The position numbers were made by a program, and so were the translations under genes. DNA of 9,074 nucleotides from positions 1 to 9,074 of the forward strand of contig CAMWMT010000071.1 of assembly GCA_947175375.1 (NCBI GenBank), given 5' to 3'. This document shows positions 1 to 6,237 of this stretch, piece after piece. The notes under the pieces were generated by a model. It worked only from the letters and a program-made list of their open reading frames with translations. It did no database searches and was not told the origin of the DNA. Position 1 is the first letter of the stretch; each line of letters starts with the position of its first letter. The DNA is from an uncultured Clostridiaceae bacterium (GTDB lineage Bacteria > Bacillota > Clostridia > Lachnospirales > Lachnospiraceae).

Positions 1-11
1 TTTTTCTTCAT
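1..11 (-). CDS. Start of an unidentified minus-strand gene (partial, 5' end only)
   Basis: Only the first three codons and part of the fourth are inside the window, reading Met-Lys-Lys from an ATG at 9-11. The start is supported by a ribosome binding site GGGAGG on the minus strand (20-25), eight bases upstream, and by a promoter at 53-81. The lysine-rich beginning would suit a signal peptide, but three residues cannot show that, and the product is unknown. It lies downstream of the broken sugar kinase on the same strand, 122 bases away. Having its own promoter suggests it is transcribed independently. Confidence 0.55.
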
Positions 12-39
12 TATTAGGTCCTCCCATAAGTAATATAAT

Positions 40-54
40 ATGTACATGACTCAT
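40..54. promoter_or_regulatory. Overlapping short palindromes at the predicted start of transcription (possible operator)
   Basis: ATGTACAT (40-47) is a perfect 8-base palindrome. It overlaps ATGACTCAT (46-54), a 9-base palindrome with one central base. Both cover the -10 edge and the predicted start site of the minus-strand promoter, a usual place for a repressor. Short palindromes are common by chance in AT-rich DNA, so this is a candidate only. Confidence 0.3.
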
Positions 55-81
55 TATCTAATAAAACCAAAAGAATGTCAA
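53..81 (-). promoter_or_regulatory. Sigma-A type promoter for the gene at the left edge
   Basis: On the minus strand, TTGACA (76-81, perfect -35) is followed by a 17-base spacer and GATAAT (53-58, five of six matches to the -10 consensus). Transcription would start near position 46, giving a leader of about 35 bases before the ATG at 11. The region is AT-rich compared with the neighbouring coding DNA. Confidence 0.7.
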
Positions 82-85
82 GAAT

Positions 86-105
86 ATTTGTCATTTTTCA
101 CAAAT
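86..105. promoter_or_regulatory. Inverted repeat upstream of the -35 (possible activator site)
   Basis: ATTTGT (86-91) and ACAAAT (100-105) form six-base inverted arms around eight bases. On the minus strand the site reads ATTTGTGAAAAATGACAAAT and sits at about -41 to -60 relative to the predicted start. This is the position and rough shape of a CRP/FNR-type activator site, though not a close match to any consensus I know. Confidence 0.3.
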
Positions 106-133
106 TTCATAATATTTACATATTCTCATCAGA

Positions 134-1258
134 TTACTGTTCCCTCTGTCTCCATCCTTTCCTTATCTTCTCTTCCAGTTCTTCCAGAGTTCTCACTCCG
201 CTCAGAGCGTCAAACTCCTCCACGCAGGAAGCTCCCTCTGCTGCTGCGAGGCTGACACACTCCCGAACCGGATATCCTTTCAGACAGGCAAAGAGAAATG
301 CCGCAATGCTGGAGTCACCTGCTCCGGTCCCGGAACGTACTCTCTCTGGCACATAGCTTTTTTGAAAACCTTCCTGACTGCTCCATTCAGTTACATTCAG
401 TCCTGCTGACTTTGGTATACGGTCGATCACTTCCCCTGTTCCCGTGCAGTAATACATTCCGGAAACGCCACATTTGATCAGTAGAATCTTTGCTCCCAGC
501 TCCATGGCCTCTCTGGCCAGCGGCCGGATATCTTCTTCCACCCGGAGAATCTCCGTTACATCCCCTCCATCTGCCCGTCTCATCCACTCTTCATATCTTT
601 CCCTGTCCAGCATATAGCACAGCTCCTCTGCACTGGGAACGAAGAAATCCACTCAGGGAAGTATTCTCTTAAGAAGCCGCTTCCAGTCCGTCTTCGCTGC
701 GTCGGATTCTGCATCCACTGCCGCCAGGTCCAGCGAGACCGCGATCCCTTTTTCCCGTATCCGTTTCAGAAGTCTCAGAAGCTCTGTCCCGTCATCCAGA
801 TACATCTGCCTCATAAGCGGTGGATAACCGAAATGAAACAACGCTGCATCTGAAAATACAGAATCCGGAATGTCATCTGCGTAAAAACTGTCATTTGCTC
901 CCGGATCATGCAGGAAGATCCGGTCTACCCCCGGAGGCGCGATCACAATCGTATAGGAAGTAGAAGTCCTGCCATCCACCAGTATATCCTGATCCGCATC
1001 ATACTTCCTCATGATCCCGCGCACCACTTCTCCAAACGCATCCTGTCCGACTTTTCCGATCAGGCGCACCTCCGCTCCCAGCTTCTTTAATGCCAGACCA
1101 GTATTCGCCACCACGCCTCCCGTATGGACGGTCGCCGGATTCATATGGATCAGCTTTCCCGGAGTCAGATACTCCGACAGCTGTCCACTCTTTCCTTCTG
1201 GAAATACTGGCGTAATATCCACGCAGAGATGTCCTGCAACCACGATCTTTTTGCCCAT
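134..1258 (-). pseudogene. PfkB-family carbohydrate kinase, interrupted by an in-frame TGA
   Basis: This is a ribokinase/PfkB-family sugar kinase, which would phosphorylate a sugar or nucleoside with ATP in the cytoplasm; the substrate cannot be told. The reading frame is continuous for 374 codons except for a TGA at 653-655 (codon 202), directly followed by GTG. Before the stop lie the N-terminal strand (IVVAGHLCVDITP) and the first PfkB signature, GG-x3-NTG to GKVG-x2-AFG (about residues 47-76). After it lies the second signature GTGAGD (310-315), whose Asp315 is the expected catalytic base. I chose the ATG at 1256-1258 because AAGGGGA lies six bases upstream; an ATG two codons earlier is too close to that site. 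Relatives as I recall them read LP-Tyr-VDFF here, which would need two base changes to become TGA. The stop lies between the lid/substrate half and the ATP-binding half, so neither piece should be active alone. Confidence 0.85.
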
Positions 1259-1448
1259 AATCATTCCCCTTTTCTTCCAAAATAACATATCATTTGCCAA
1301 AACCACATCTTTTATGATACTATGTCACCAACTGAAGCGGCGCGGAAGTTGATGACCTGCGCGAGCATCAGCGAGCTTCCTTATAACTTAATAATAATAC
1401 AGAAGAAAAAAAATTCAAGAGATTGCTACACGAAAGTAGTCTGAATCT
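1259..1448. promoter_or_regulatory. Divergent spacer between the two broken genes
   Basis: This 190-base spacer should hold promoters for both genes. The best plus-strand candidate is TTGCCA (1294-1299), 16 bases, GATACT (1316-1321), which is weak. I found no convincing minus-strand promoter. An imperfect palindrome TGACATAGTATCA on the minus strand lies in the 1314-1327 stretch. A GC-rich fold with GGAAG/CTTCC and TGATG/CATCA arms covers about 1344-1380. Nothing here is strong, which fits a decaying locus. Confidence 0.3.
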
Positions 1449-2471
1449 ATGACAACTGTACGCCTGGGAAAAACCGGAATCACCGTCAACAAGAACGGTT
1501 TCGGCGCCCTCCCCATCCAAAGAATCCCCAAAGATGATGCCGTTCGCCTGCTGCACAAAGCCTTCGACGGCGGGATACGCTTCTACGACACTGCACGTCT
1601 ATATACGGACAGTTAAGAAAAATTAGGCGCTGCCTTTTCGGACCGCCGGAACCAGATTTATATATCTTCCAAAACCGGAGCAACGACTGCACAAGGGCTC
1701 TGGAAGGATCTGGAGACTACTCTTCGCAACCTGAAAACGGATCATCTGGATATCTACCAGTTCCACAATCCTGCCTTTTGTCCAAAGCCCGGAGACGAGA
1801 GCGGACTTTATGACGCAGCTTTAGAAGCAAAGAAAAAAGGCATGATCCTGCACATCGGTATTACCAATCATCGTCTGAACGTGGCACAGGAGGCCATTGA
1901 CAGCGGTCTCTATGAAACTCTGCAGTTTCCGTTCTGCTACCTGTCCGGCGAACCGGAGCTTAAACTTCTGGAGGGCTGCAAAAAGCAGGACATGGGATTT
2001 CTGTCCATGAAAGCGCTGTCCGGCGGCCTTATCACCAATGCTGCCGCTGCTTATGCATTCCAGGCACAGTTTCCGGAGACACTGCCGCTGTGGGGTATCC
2101 AGAGAGAGGAAGAACTGGATCAGTTCCTTTCCTTTGTGACCAATCCGCCATCCATGAACGAAGAACTCTCTGCCATTATCGAAAAAGACAGGGGAGAACT
2201 TCTGGGCGAATTCTGCCGGGGCTGCGGCTACTGTATGCCTTGTGCGGCCGGCATTGAGATCAATAACTGCGCCCGCATGTCCCTGCTCCTGCGTCGTTCT
2301 CCCTATGCACCCTATCTCACGCCGGAGTGGCAGGAGAAGATGCGGAAGATCGAAGACTGTAAACATTGTGACGCGTGTAAGAAAAAATGTCCTTATGGGC
2401 TGGATACCCCAGAGCTTCTGAAACGGAATTACGAGGATTATAAGGAGATCCTGGCGGGAAAAGCATTCTGA
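1449..2471 (+). pseudogene. Aldo/keto reductase with C-terminal 4Fe-4S cysteines, interrupted by an in-frame TAA
   Basis: This is a cytoplasmic aldo/keto reductase of the subgroup carrying a C-terminal iron-sulfur domain, expected to reduce carbonyls using NAD(P)H; the substrate is unknown. The frame runs 340 codons from the ATG at 1449 (first start after an in-frame TAG at 1437) but has a TAA at 1614-1616 (codon 56). It falls inside the active-site stretch FYDTARLYTDS-stop-EKLG; relatives have Glu there, so one G-to-T change of GAA explains it. The catalytic tetrad is otherwise visible: Asp (FYDTA), Tyr (LYTDS), Lys (SSKT) and His (YQFHNP). Two cysteine clusters follow: C256-x2-C-x2-C-x2-C265 and C304-x2-C-x2-C-x3-CP. 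No downstream ATG occurs until 1842, which would leave a barrel lacking its catalytic residues. The ribosome binding site is weak (GAAAG, about 12 bases upstream). It is divergent from the equally broken kinase. Confidence 0.87.
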
Positions 2472-2510
2472 TACTTACATCACAACAGCCAAAGGAAACG
2501 CAAAGAAACA

Positions 2511-2698
2511 GGGTTGTCGGAAAATGCAGCACTGGCTGTATGATAAGCGCTTGTATGGAGTGTATCGAACAGTGAATCGGTTTTGTCCGTCTCACTCGGA
2601 CTCAACTGTCCGTTTGAGACGGACAAAACCGATTCACTGTCCGCTCCAATCCACACAGCGCTGCTTATCATACAGCCAGTGCTGAGATTCACGACAGC
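2511..2698. repeat. Palindromic repeat copy 1 (arm type A), very large hairpin
   Basis: A nested palindrome of about 188 bases. The outer arms are 2527-2548 and 2663-2684 (22 bases, perfect). The inner arms are 2569-2593 and 2616-2640 (25 bases, perfect), with a further CGGAC/GTCCG stem (2597-2601, 2608-2612) closing a six-base loop. The ends read GGGTTGTCGG and CGACAGC. The left half (2531-2573) closely matches the reverse complement of copy 5. On the plus strand the hairpin is followed by ATTTTTTATT (2701-2710), so it could terminate the reductase transcript. On the minus strand its right end supplies the last codons and stop of the CPBP gene. It is the only copy with the extra perfect inner palindrome. 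Confidence 0.9.
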
Positions 2699-3528
2699 TT
2701 ATTTTTTATTGCCAAAAAAGAACATATGAATACCGTACCGCTCAATACGATCATTCCCACAAATCCCATGATGGAACCATAGAACATATCCAGCAGGCTG
2801 CTGTCCTCCAAAAACAGGACAAACAGGTTAGCTGCCATATGACCCGCGATTGGGACCAGGATCCTCTGGCTGTGCTCCATCAGCCAGGCAAAAAATAATC
2901 CTACCAGAAATGCATAGACTCCCTGCACCAAATTTCCATGAAAAATCCCGAATACCAGCGCGCTCCAGAACATGGCGGTGCCTACCCGCATCATGGAACG
3001 GAACCTCTGATACAGAAGCCCCCGCATCACCAGCTCTTCTACTGCAGGTCCAAAAAATCCGACACTCATAATCCTGATCCAGATATTTCCGCTGTACAGC
3101 GTCTCACTCACTTCTTCATAGCTGTCTGACCACTGTGCCAGCGGCAGGAGGCTGATGAGTCCGTTACAGAACAATGCCAGCGCAGCACCTGAGATGATCG
3201 TCCACAGGAGCATCCCCTCAGTAAGCGGAAACCAGTCCTCATTCCAGCCGGCCCGCTTCTTCTTCTGCACATCACGAAAATACAGCCAGGCAAAAAGCGG
3301 AATCGCCAGCACCATGGACAAAAGAAGGATCGTCATGGTATGCTCCGCCGCACGGTCCAGAATATACTGCTCCACATCATCCGGATGCCCTGTATCAAGA
3401 AGCAGCGTTGATACAGCGAGCACGACCGCATAGATCCCGCCTGCCGCAGTCTGTATACAGGTGTATGCCAGCACCGGATACACCCCTCCCCAGATACCGC
3501 CCAGCGTTACCCTTCTTCTGCGTTCCAT
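2689..3528 (-). CDS. CPBP-family intramembrane metalloprotease (CAAX protease and bacteriocin-processing family)
   Basis: A 279-residue membrane protein of the CPBP (Abi) family. Family motifs are present in order: EE-x3-R at Glu164, Glu165 and Arg169; FxxxH in FGIFHGN with His197; and His230 with Asn234 in GHMAANL. These are the expected metal-binding and catalytic residues of a glutamate-type intramembrane protease. Hydrophobic segments lie near 15-45, 66-84, 105-130, 150-162, 184-217, 224-240 and 250-275. The target is unknown; family members process prenylated peptides or bacteriocins, or act in bacteriocin self-protection. The ATG at 3526-3528 is six bases after the argS stop, and its ribosome binding site (GGAAAGGA) lies inside the end of argS, so it is the last gene of the TRIC-argS operon. 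Its final residues, Lys-Leu-Ser-stop, are encoded by the end of palindromic repeat copy 1. Confidence 0.88.
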   Translation of the reverse strand: MERRRRVTLGGIWGGVYPVLAYTCIQTAAGGIYAVVLAVSTLLLDTGHPDDVEQYILDRAAEHTMTILLLSMVLAIPLFAWLYFRDVQKKKRAGWNEDWFPLTEGMLLWTIISGAALALFCNGLISLLPLAQWSDSYEEVSETLYSGNIWIRIMSVGFFGPAVEELVMRGLLYQRFRSMMRVGTAMFWSALVFGIFHGNLVQGVYAFLVGLFFAWLMEHSQRILVPIAGHMAANLFVLFLEDSSLLDMFYGSIMGFVGMIVLSGTVFICSFLAIKNKLS

Positions 3529-3534
3529 TATGCT

Positions 3535-5301
3535 CTACATCCTTTCCGGCGCTTCAAAGCCCAGTACATCGATACAGGCTTCCAGCACCCTCCTGGTCAG
3601 TACTAGAAGCTGAATCCGGCTGTTTCTCTGCGCTGGGTCTTCGGTACCAAGAATACTGGTCTCATGGTAAAATTTATTAAATGCATTTGCCAGGTCATAG
3701 ATATACGCACAGATCTTGTGCGGTGCAAGTTCTCCACAGGCAGTCTCCATCACACTGTTGAATCTGGTCAGCTCCAGCATCAATGCCTTTTCACTTTCGT
3801 TGCCGTATGCCGTAATCGGGAAGCCCTCTGCGCATCCGCCTGTTTCCTCATATTTCTTCAGGATCGATTTAATCCGGACAATTGTATACAGGATATATGG
3901 CCCTGTATTTCCCTCCGAAGAGGTAAAACGTTCTACATCGAAGATATAATCCTTCGACGCCTGGTTGGACAGGTCTCCATATTTTACCGCGGACAGTCCC
4001 ACCACCTTTGCGATCTCCTTGGCTTCTTCTTCACTCATAGGACGGCTTTCCTGAATCTTCTTCAGCATCTCTTCATTGATATCCGTCAGAAGATATTCCA
4101 GACGCATGACTCCTCCGTCACGGGTCTTAAATGGCTTGCCGTCCTTGCCGTTCATGGTTCCAAAGCCTAGAAACTTTAATTTCGTATCCTCATTTATCAG
4201 TCCACATTTCCTTGCACAGCGGAACACCTGGACAAAATGCATCTCCTGGCGTTTATCTACCACGTATATGATCTCATCCGGCTGATACAGCTTCATCCGC
4301 TCTACGATCGTCGCCAGGTCCGTCGTCGTATAGAGGGAAGCTCCGTCAGATTTTAAGAGCATACAGGGCGGAACCTCTTTCGTATCCGTCTCTTCTTTGA
4401 TATCCACGACCAGCGCGCCATCACTCATATGGGCATATCCCTGATCCTTCATCTTCTGTACCATATCCGGAATATAGGGCTGCGCATCCGACTCGCCCTT
4501 CCACAGATCAAACTCCACGTTCAGATTCGCATAATTTTTCTTCAGATCGGTCACGGAAATGTTCAGAATATGTTTTAACAGGGCCTGATAACCCTTACGT
4601 CCCTGCTGCAGCTCAAATGTAGCCTGCATGGCAGCTTCCTTATAGTCCGCATCTTCTTTGGACTTTGCGCTGGCTGTCGGATAAATCTCTTCCAGTTCTG
4701 CGATCGTAAAAGGCGCCTCCTCTGGATACTCTCCCTGGTAATCTTCATCAAAATAAAGAAGATCCGGTTTACGGCTCTTTAATTCCATCATGATCAGCCC
4801 CATCTGCAGACCCCAGTCTCCCAGATGTACGTCACCGATCACTTTATGACCAGCAAATCGCAGAATTCTCTTGATGCTTTCACCAATGATCGCAGAACGC
4901 AGATGCCCCACATGCAGCGGTTTCGCCACATTGGGCCCGCCATAATCGATCATGATCGTCTTTGGCTGTCCTGCCTTCTCATATCCCAGGCGGCTGTCTC
5001 CATACATTCCGTTAAGATAATCACTCAGAAAATCCGCACTGATCTTCAGATTGATAAATCCCGGCTTCACTGCCTGTACTTCTTCAAATAATTCAGAACC
5101 TGCCAGCGCTTCCACCACACCATCTGCGATCATGATCGGTGCCTTATGATACTCCTTTGCCGCTGCCATGGCCCCATTGCACTGATATTCACACAGATCC
5201 GGGCGGTTCGACAGTGTTACACCTGCATATTTTTCATCATATCCTGCCGTCTGAAAGGCTTTCTCCATCTCTTTTGTAATGAGCTCCAGTATCTTTTTCA
5301 T
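3535..5301 (-). CDS. argS: Arginyl-tRNA synthetase
   Basis: Class I synthetase charging tRNA-Arg with arginine in the cytoplasm; 588 residues, a normal length. In order: the N-terminal ArgRS additional domain (about 1-95), the catalytic fold with the HIGH signature as HVGH (130-133, in PLHVGHLRSA), GDWGLQMG (161-168), an insertion region, DGASLYTTTDLA (319-330), and the degenerate KMSKS loop FKTRDGG (391-397), where this enzyme often departs from consensus. The C-terminal helical anticodon-binding domain starts near NTGPYILYT (about 475). The start ATG at 5299-5301 has AAGGAGG seven bases upstream. It is the middle gene of a minus-strand operon, 34 bases after the TRIC gene and six bases before the CPBP gene. 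There is no T-box leader, so the operon is not visibly controlled by tRNA-Arg charging. As an essential gene it probably anchors the conservation of this locus. Confidence 0.97.
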   Translation of the reverse strand: MKKILELITKEMEKAFQTAGYDEKYAGVTLSNRPDLCEYQCNGAMAAAKEYHKAPIMIADGVVEALAGSELFEEVQAVKPGFINLKISADFLSDYLNGMYGDSRLGYEKAGQPKTIMIDYGGPNVAKPLHVGHLRSAIIGESIKRILRFAGHKVIGDVHLGDWGLQMGLIMMELKSRKPDLLYFDEDYQGEYPEEAPFTIAELEEIYPTASAKSKEDADYKEAAMQATFELQQGRKGYQALLKHILNISVTDLKKNYANLNVEFDLWKGESDAQPYIPDMVQKMKDQGYAHMSDGALVVDIKEETDTKEVPPCMLLKSDGASLYTTTDLATIVERMKLYQPDEIIYVVDKRQEMHFVQVFRCARKCGLINEDTKLKFLGFGTMNGKDGKPFKTRDGGVMRLEYLLTDINEEMLKKIQESRPMSEEEAKEIAKVVGLSAVKYGDLSNQASKDYIFDVERFTSSEGNTGPYILYTIVRIKSILKKYEETGGCAEGFPITAYGNESEKALMLELTRFNSVMETACGELAPHKICAYIYDLANAFNKFYHETSILGTEDPAQRNSRIQLLVLTRRVLEACIDVLGFEAPERM

Positions 5302-5335
5302 AATTCTTCCTCCTTCTCCCGTACAGTCCGCCGGA

Positions 5336-5968
5336 CTACACTGCCCGCGGCATATTCCATTTAAAATGGTATGCCAGCATCCGTACGACTGTTACAATCA
5401 CAGCTCCGATAAACATGGCATACTCTTTTCTGATACACAACAACAGATAATCATAACATGCCGCACCAAAAAGCGATGCGCATGCATAAATATGTTTTCT
5501 TAATATGGCAGGTGTCAGCCCAGCAAAGATATCTCTGAGCATTCCACCACCGACCCCTGTCAGCATTCCGAGAAATATGACAAACTTATGACACCCTCCA
5601 TAACCTGCTTCGATCGCCACATTCACTCCCAGAACAGTAAATAATCCCAGTCCAATGGCATCTGTAAAATTCAGGATCCATTGAAACAACCCATCCGGAA
5701 GATGCGGGATTATATGCTGATTCCAGTGAATCGCAAGAAATGTATAAAAAGATGCCAAAAGACCCACCGGAATCACCATCGGGCTTACAAACATGGACGG
5801 CGGCACGATCCCAAGAACCGCATCCCGTATAAAACCGCCGCCTGACGCCGTCACAAGCCCCAGAAACAGAACACCAAACAGGTCCATCTTCCGGTCAATG
5901 GCCAACATGGCACCGGATATAGAAAAGGCGATCGTTCCCAGGACCTCTATGATCAGTTGTATGTTCAT
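5336..5968 (-). CDS. TRIC-type cation channel family membrane protein (UPF0126/YadS-like)
   Basis: A 210-residue membrane protein made of two homologous halves, the duplicated-repeat form of prokaryotic trimeric intracellular cation (TRIC) channels. Each half carries the signature GGG-x2-RD: GGGFIRD at 43-49 and GGGMLRD at 140-146. About seven hydrophobic segments lie along the chain (near 5-24, 29-47, 62-80, 100-120, 128-146, 160-180 and 185-203). Family members conduct potassium or sodium; the physiological role in bacteria is not settled, and glycine transport has also been suggested. The start ATG at 5966-5968 has AGAGGAGG five bases upstream, which fixes it well. It is the first gene of the operon with argS and the CPBP protease, read from the promoter at 6042-6070. 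A small AGTCC-GCC-GGACT hairpin (5325-5337) touches its stop codon and could modestly affect read-through into argS. Confidence 0.92.
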   Translation of the reverse strand: MNIQLIIEVLGTIAFSISGAMLAIDRKMDLFGVLFLGLVTASGGGFIRDAVLGIVPPSMFVSPMVIPVGLLASFYTFLAIHWNQHIIPHLPDGLFQWILNFTDAIGLGLFTVLGVNVAIEAGYGGCHKFVIFLGMLTGVGGGMLRDIFAGLTPAILRKHIYACASLFGAACYDYLLLCIRKEYAMFIGAVIVTVVRMLAYHFKWNMPRAV

Positions 5969-6006
5969 GACTGCCTCCTCTGAATGCAGACATCATCCAC
6001 ATACAT

Positions 6007-6086
6007 GGAACCACTGCGTAACATGATTAAAAGCATAATCCAGTATAGAAAAAATGCAGGAGTTTGTCAAGTTTGCCAGTGGTTCC
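6007..6086. promoter_or_regulatory. Ten-base inverted repeat bracketing the operon promoter (possible paired operators)
   Basis: GGAACCACTG (6007-6016) and its exact reverse complement CAGTGGTTCC (6077-6086) lie 60 bases apart. They flank the minus-strand promoter: one copy is just upstream of the -35, the other about 20-28 bases past the predicted start. The upstream copy also lies between the two divergent -35 boxes. The arrangement suggests one protein binding two sites, possibly with looping, but no regulator is encoded nearby. The partial match GGAACCA recurs at 6194-6200. Confidence 0.4.
6042..6070 (-). promoter_or_regulatory. Promoter of the TRIC-argS-CPBP operon
   Basis: On the minus strand TTGACA (6065-6070, perfect) is followed by exactly 17 bases and TATACT (6042-6047, five of six). 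Transcription would start near 6035, leaving a leader of about 67 bases before the TRIC ATG at 5968. That is too short for a T-box or other large riboswitch. Confidence 0.85.
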
Positions 6087-6103
6087 TTCCTGTTTTCCAT
6101 CCT

Positions 6104-6132
6104 TTGACTTTTTTGCGTCCATCCACTATACT
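6104..6132 (+). promoter_or_regulatory. Promoter of nfo
   Basis: TTGACT (6104-6109, five of six) is followed by exactly 17 bases and TATACT (6127-6132, five of six). Transcription would start near 6139, so the nfo leader of about 99 bases contains palindromic repeat copy 2 almost from its 5' end. The -35 lies 33 bases from the -35 of the divergent operon promoter. Confidence 0.82.
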
Positions 6133-6147
6133 GATGTATTGTAAATT

Positions 6148-6193
6148 GGGGCTATCGGGAAATGCAGTTCCGGCTGAGTTTCCCGACAGCCCC
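6148..6193. repeat. Palindromic repeat copy 2 (arm type A, short form) in the nfo leader
   Basis: The left arm 6148-6167 and right arm 6174-6193 are 20 bases each and pair at all but three positions around a six-base loop, TTCCGG. The arm reads GGGGCTGTCGGGAAA on the reverse complement of the right side. This is the minimal version of the family: it has the terminal arms but lacks the central core seen in copies 1 and 5. It would form a stable hairpin at about +9 to +54 of the nfo transcript. No run of T follows, so it is not a standard terminator. Confidence 0.9.
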
Positions 6194-6237
6194 AGGAACC
6201 ATACAGCACACTGGATCAAACAAAGGAGAGGATCACC

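Noticed and set aside
653..655. In-frame TGA in the kinase read as selenocysteine
   Set aside because: Sugar kinases of this family have no selenocysteine at this place, I see no convincing stem-loop directly after it, and the neighbouring gene also carries an ordinary TAA nonsense codon.
1821..2366. 181-codon open frame antisense to the reductase
   Set aside because: The plus strand encodes clear aldo/keto reductase and cysteine-cluster motifs; the antisense frame has no recognisable protein features.
134..2471. Altered genetic code explaining both stops
   Set aside because: TGA, TAA and TAG all serve as normal gene ends in this window (for example 2689-2691, 8921-8923 and 3535-3537), so no stop codon is reassigned.
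3664..4170. 168-codon open frame on the plus strand inside argS
   Set aside because: It lies antisense to a well-supported synthetase, has no ribosome binding site or family motifs, and its composition is that of a shadow frame.
5969..6041. T-box riboswitch in front of the argS operon
   Set aside because: The predicted leader is only about 67 bases and lacks a T-box sequence, a specifier stem and a terminator.
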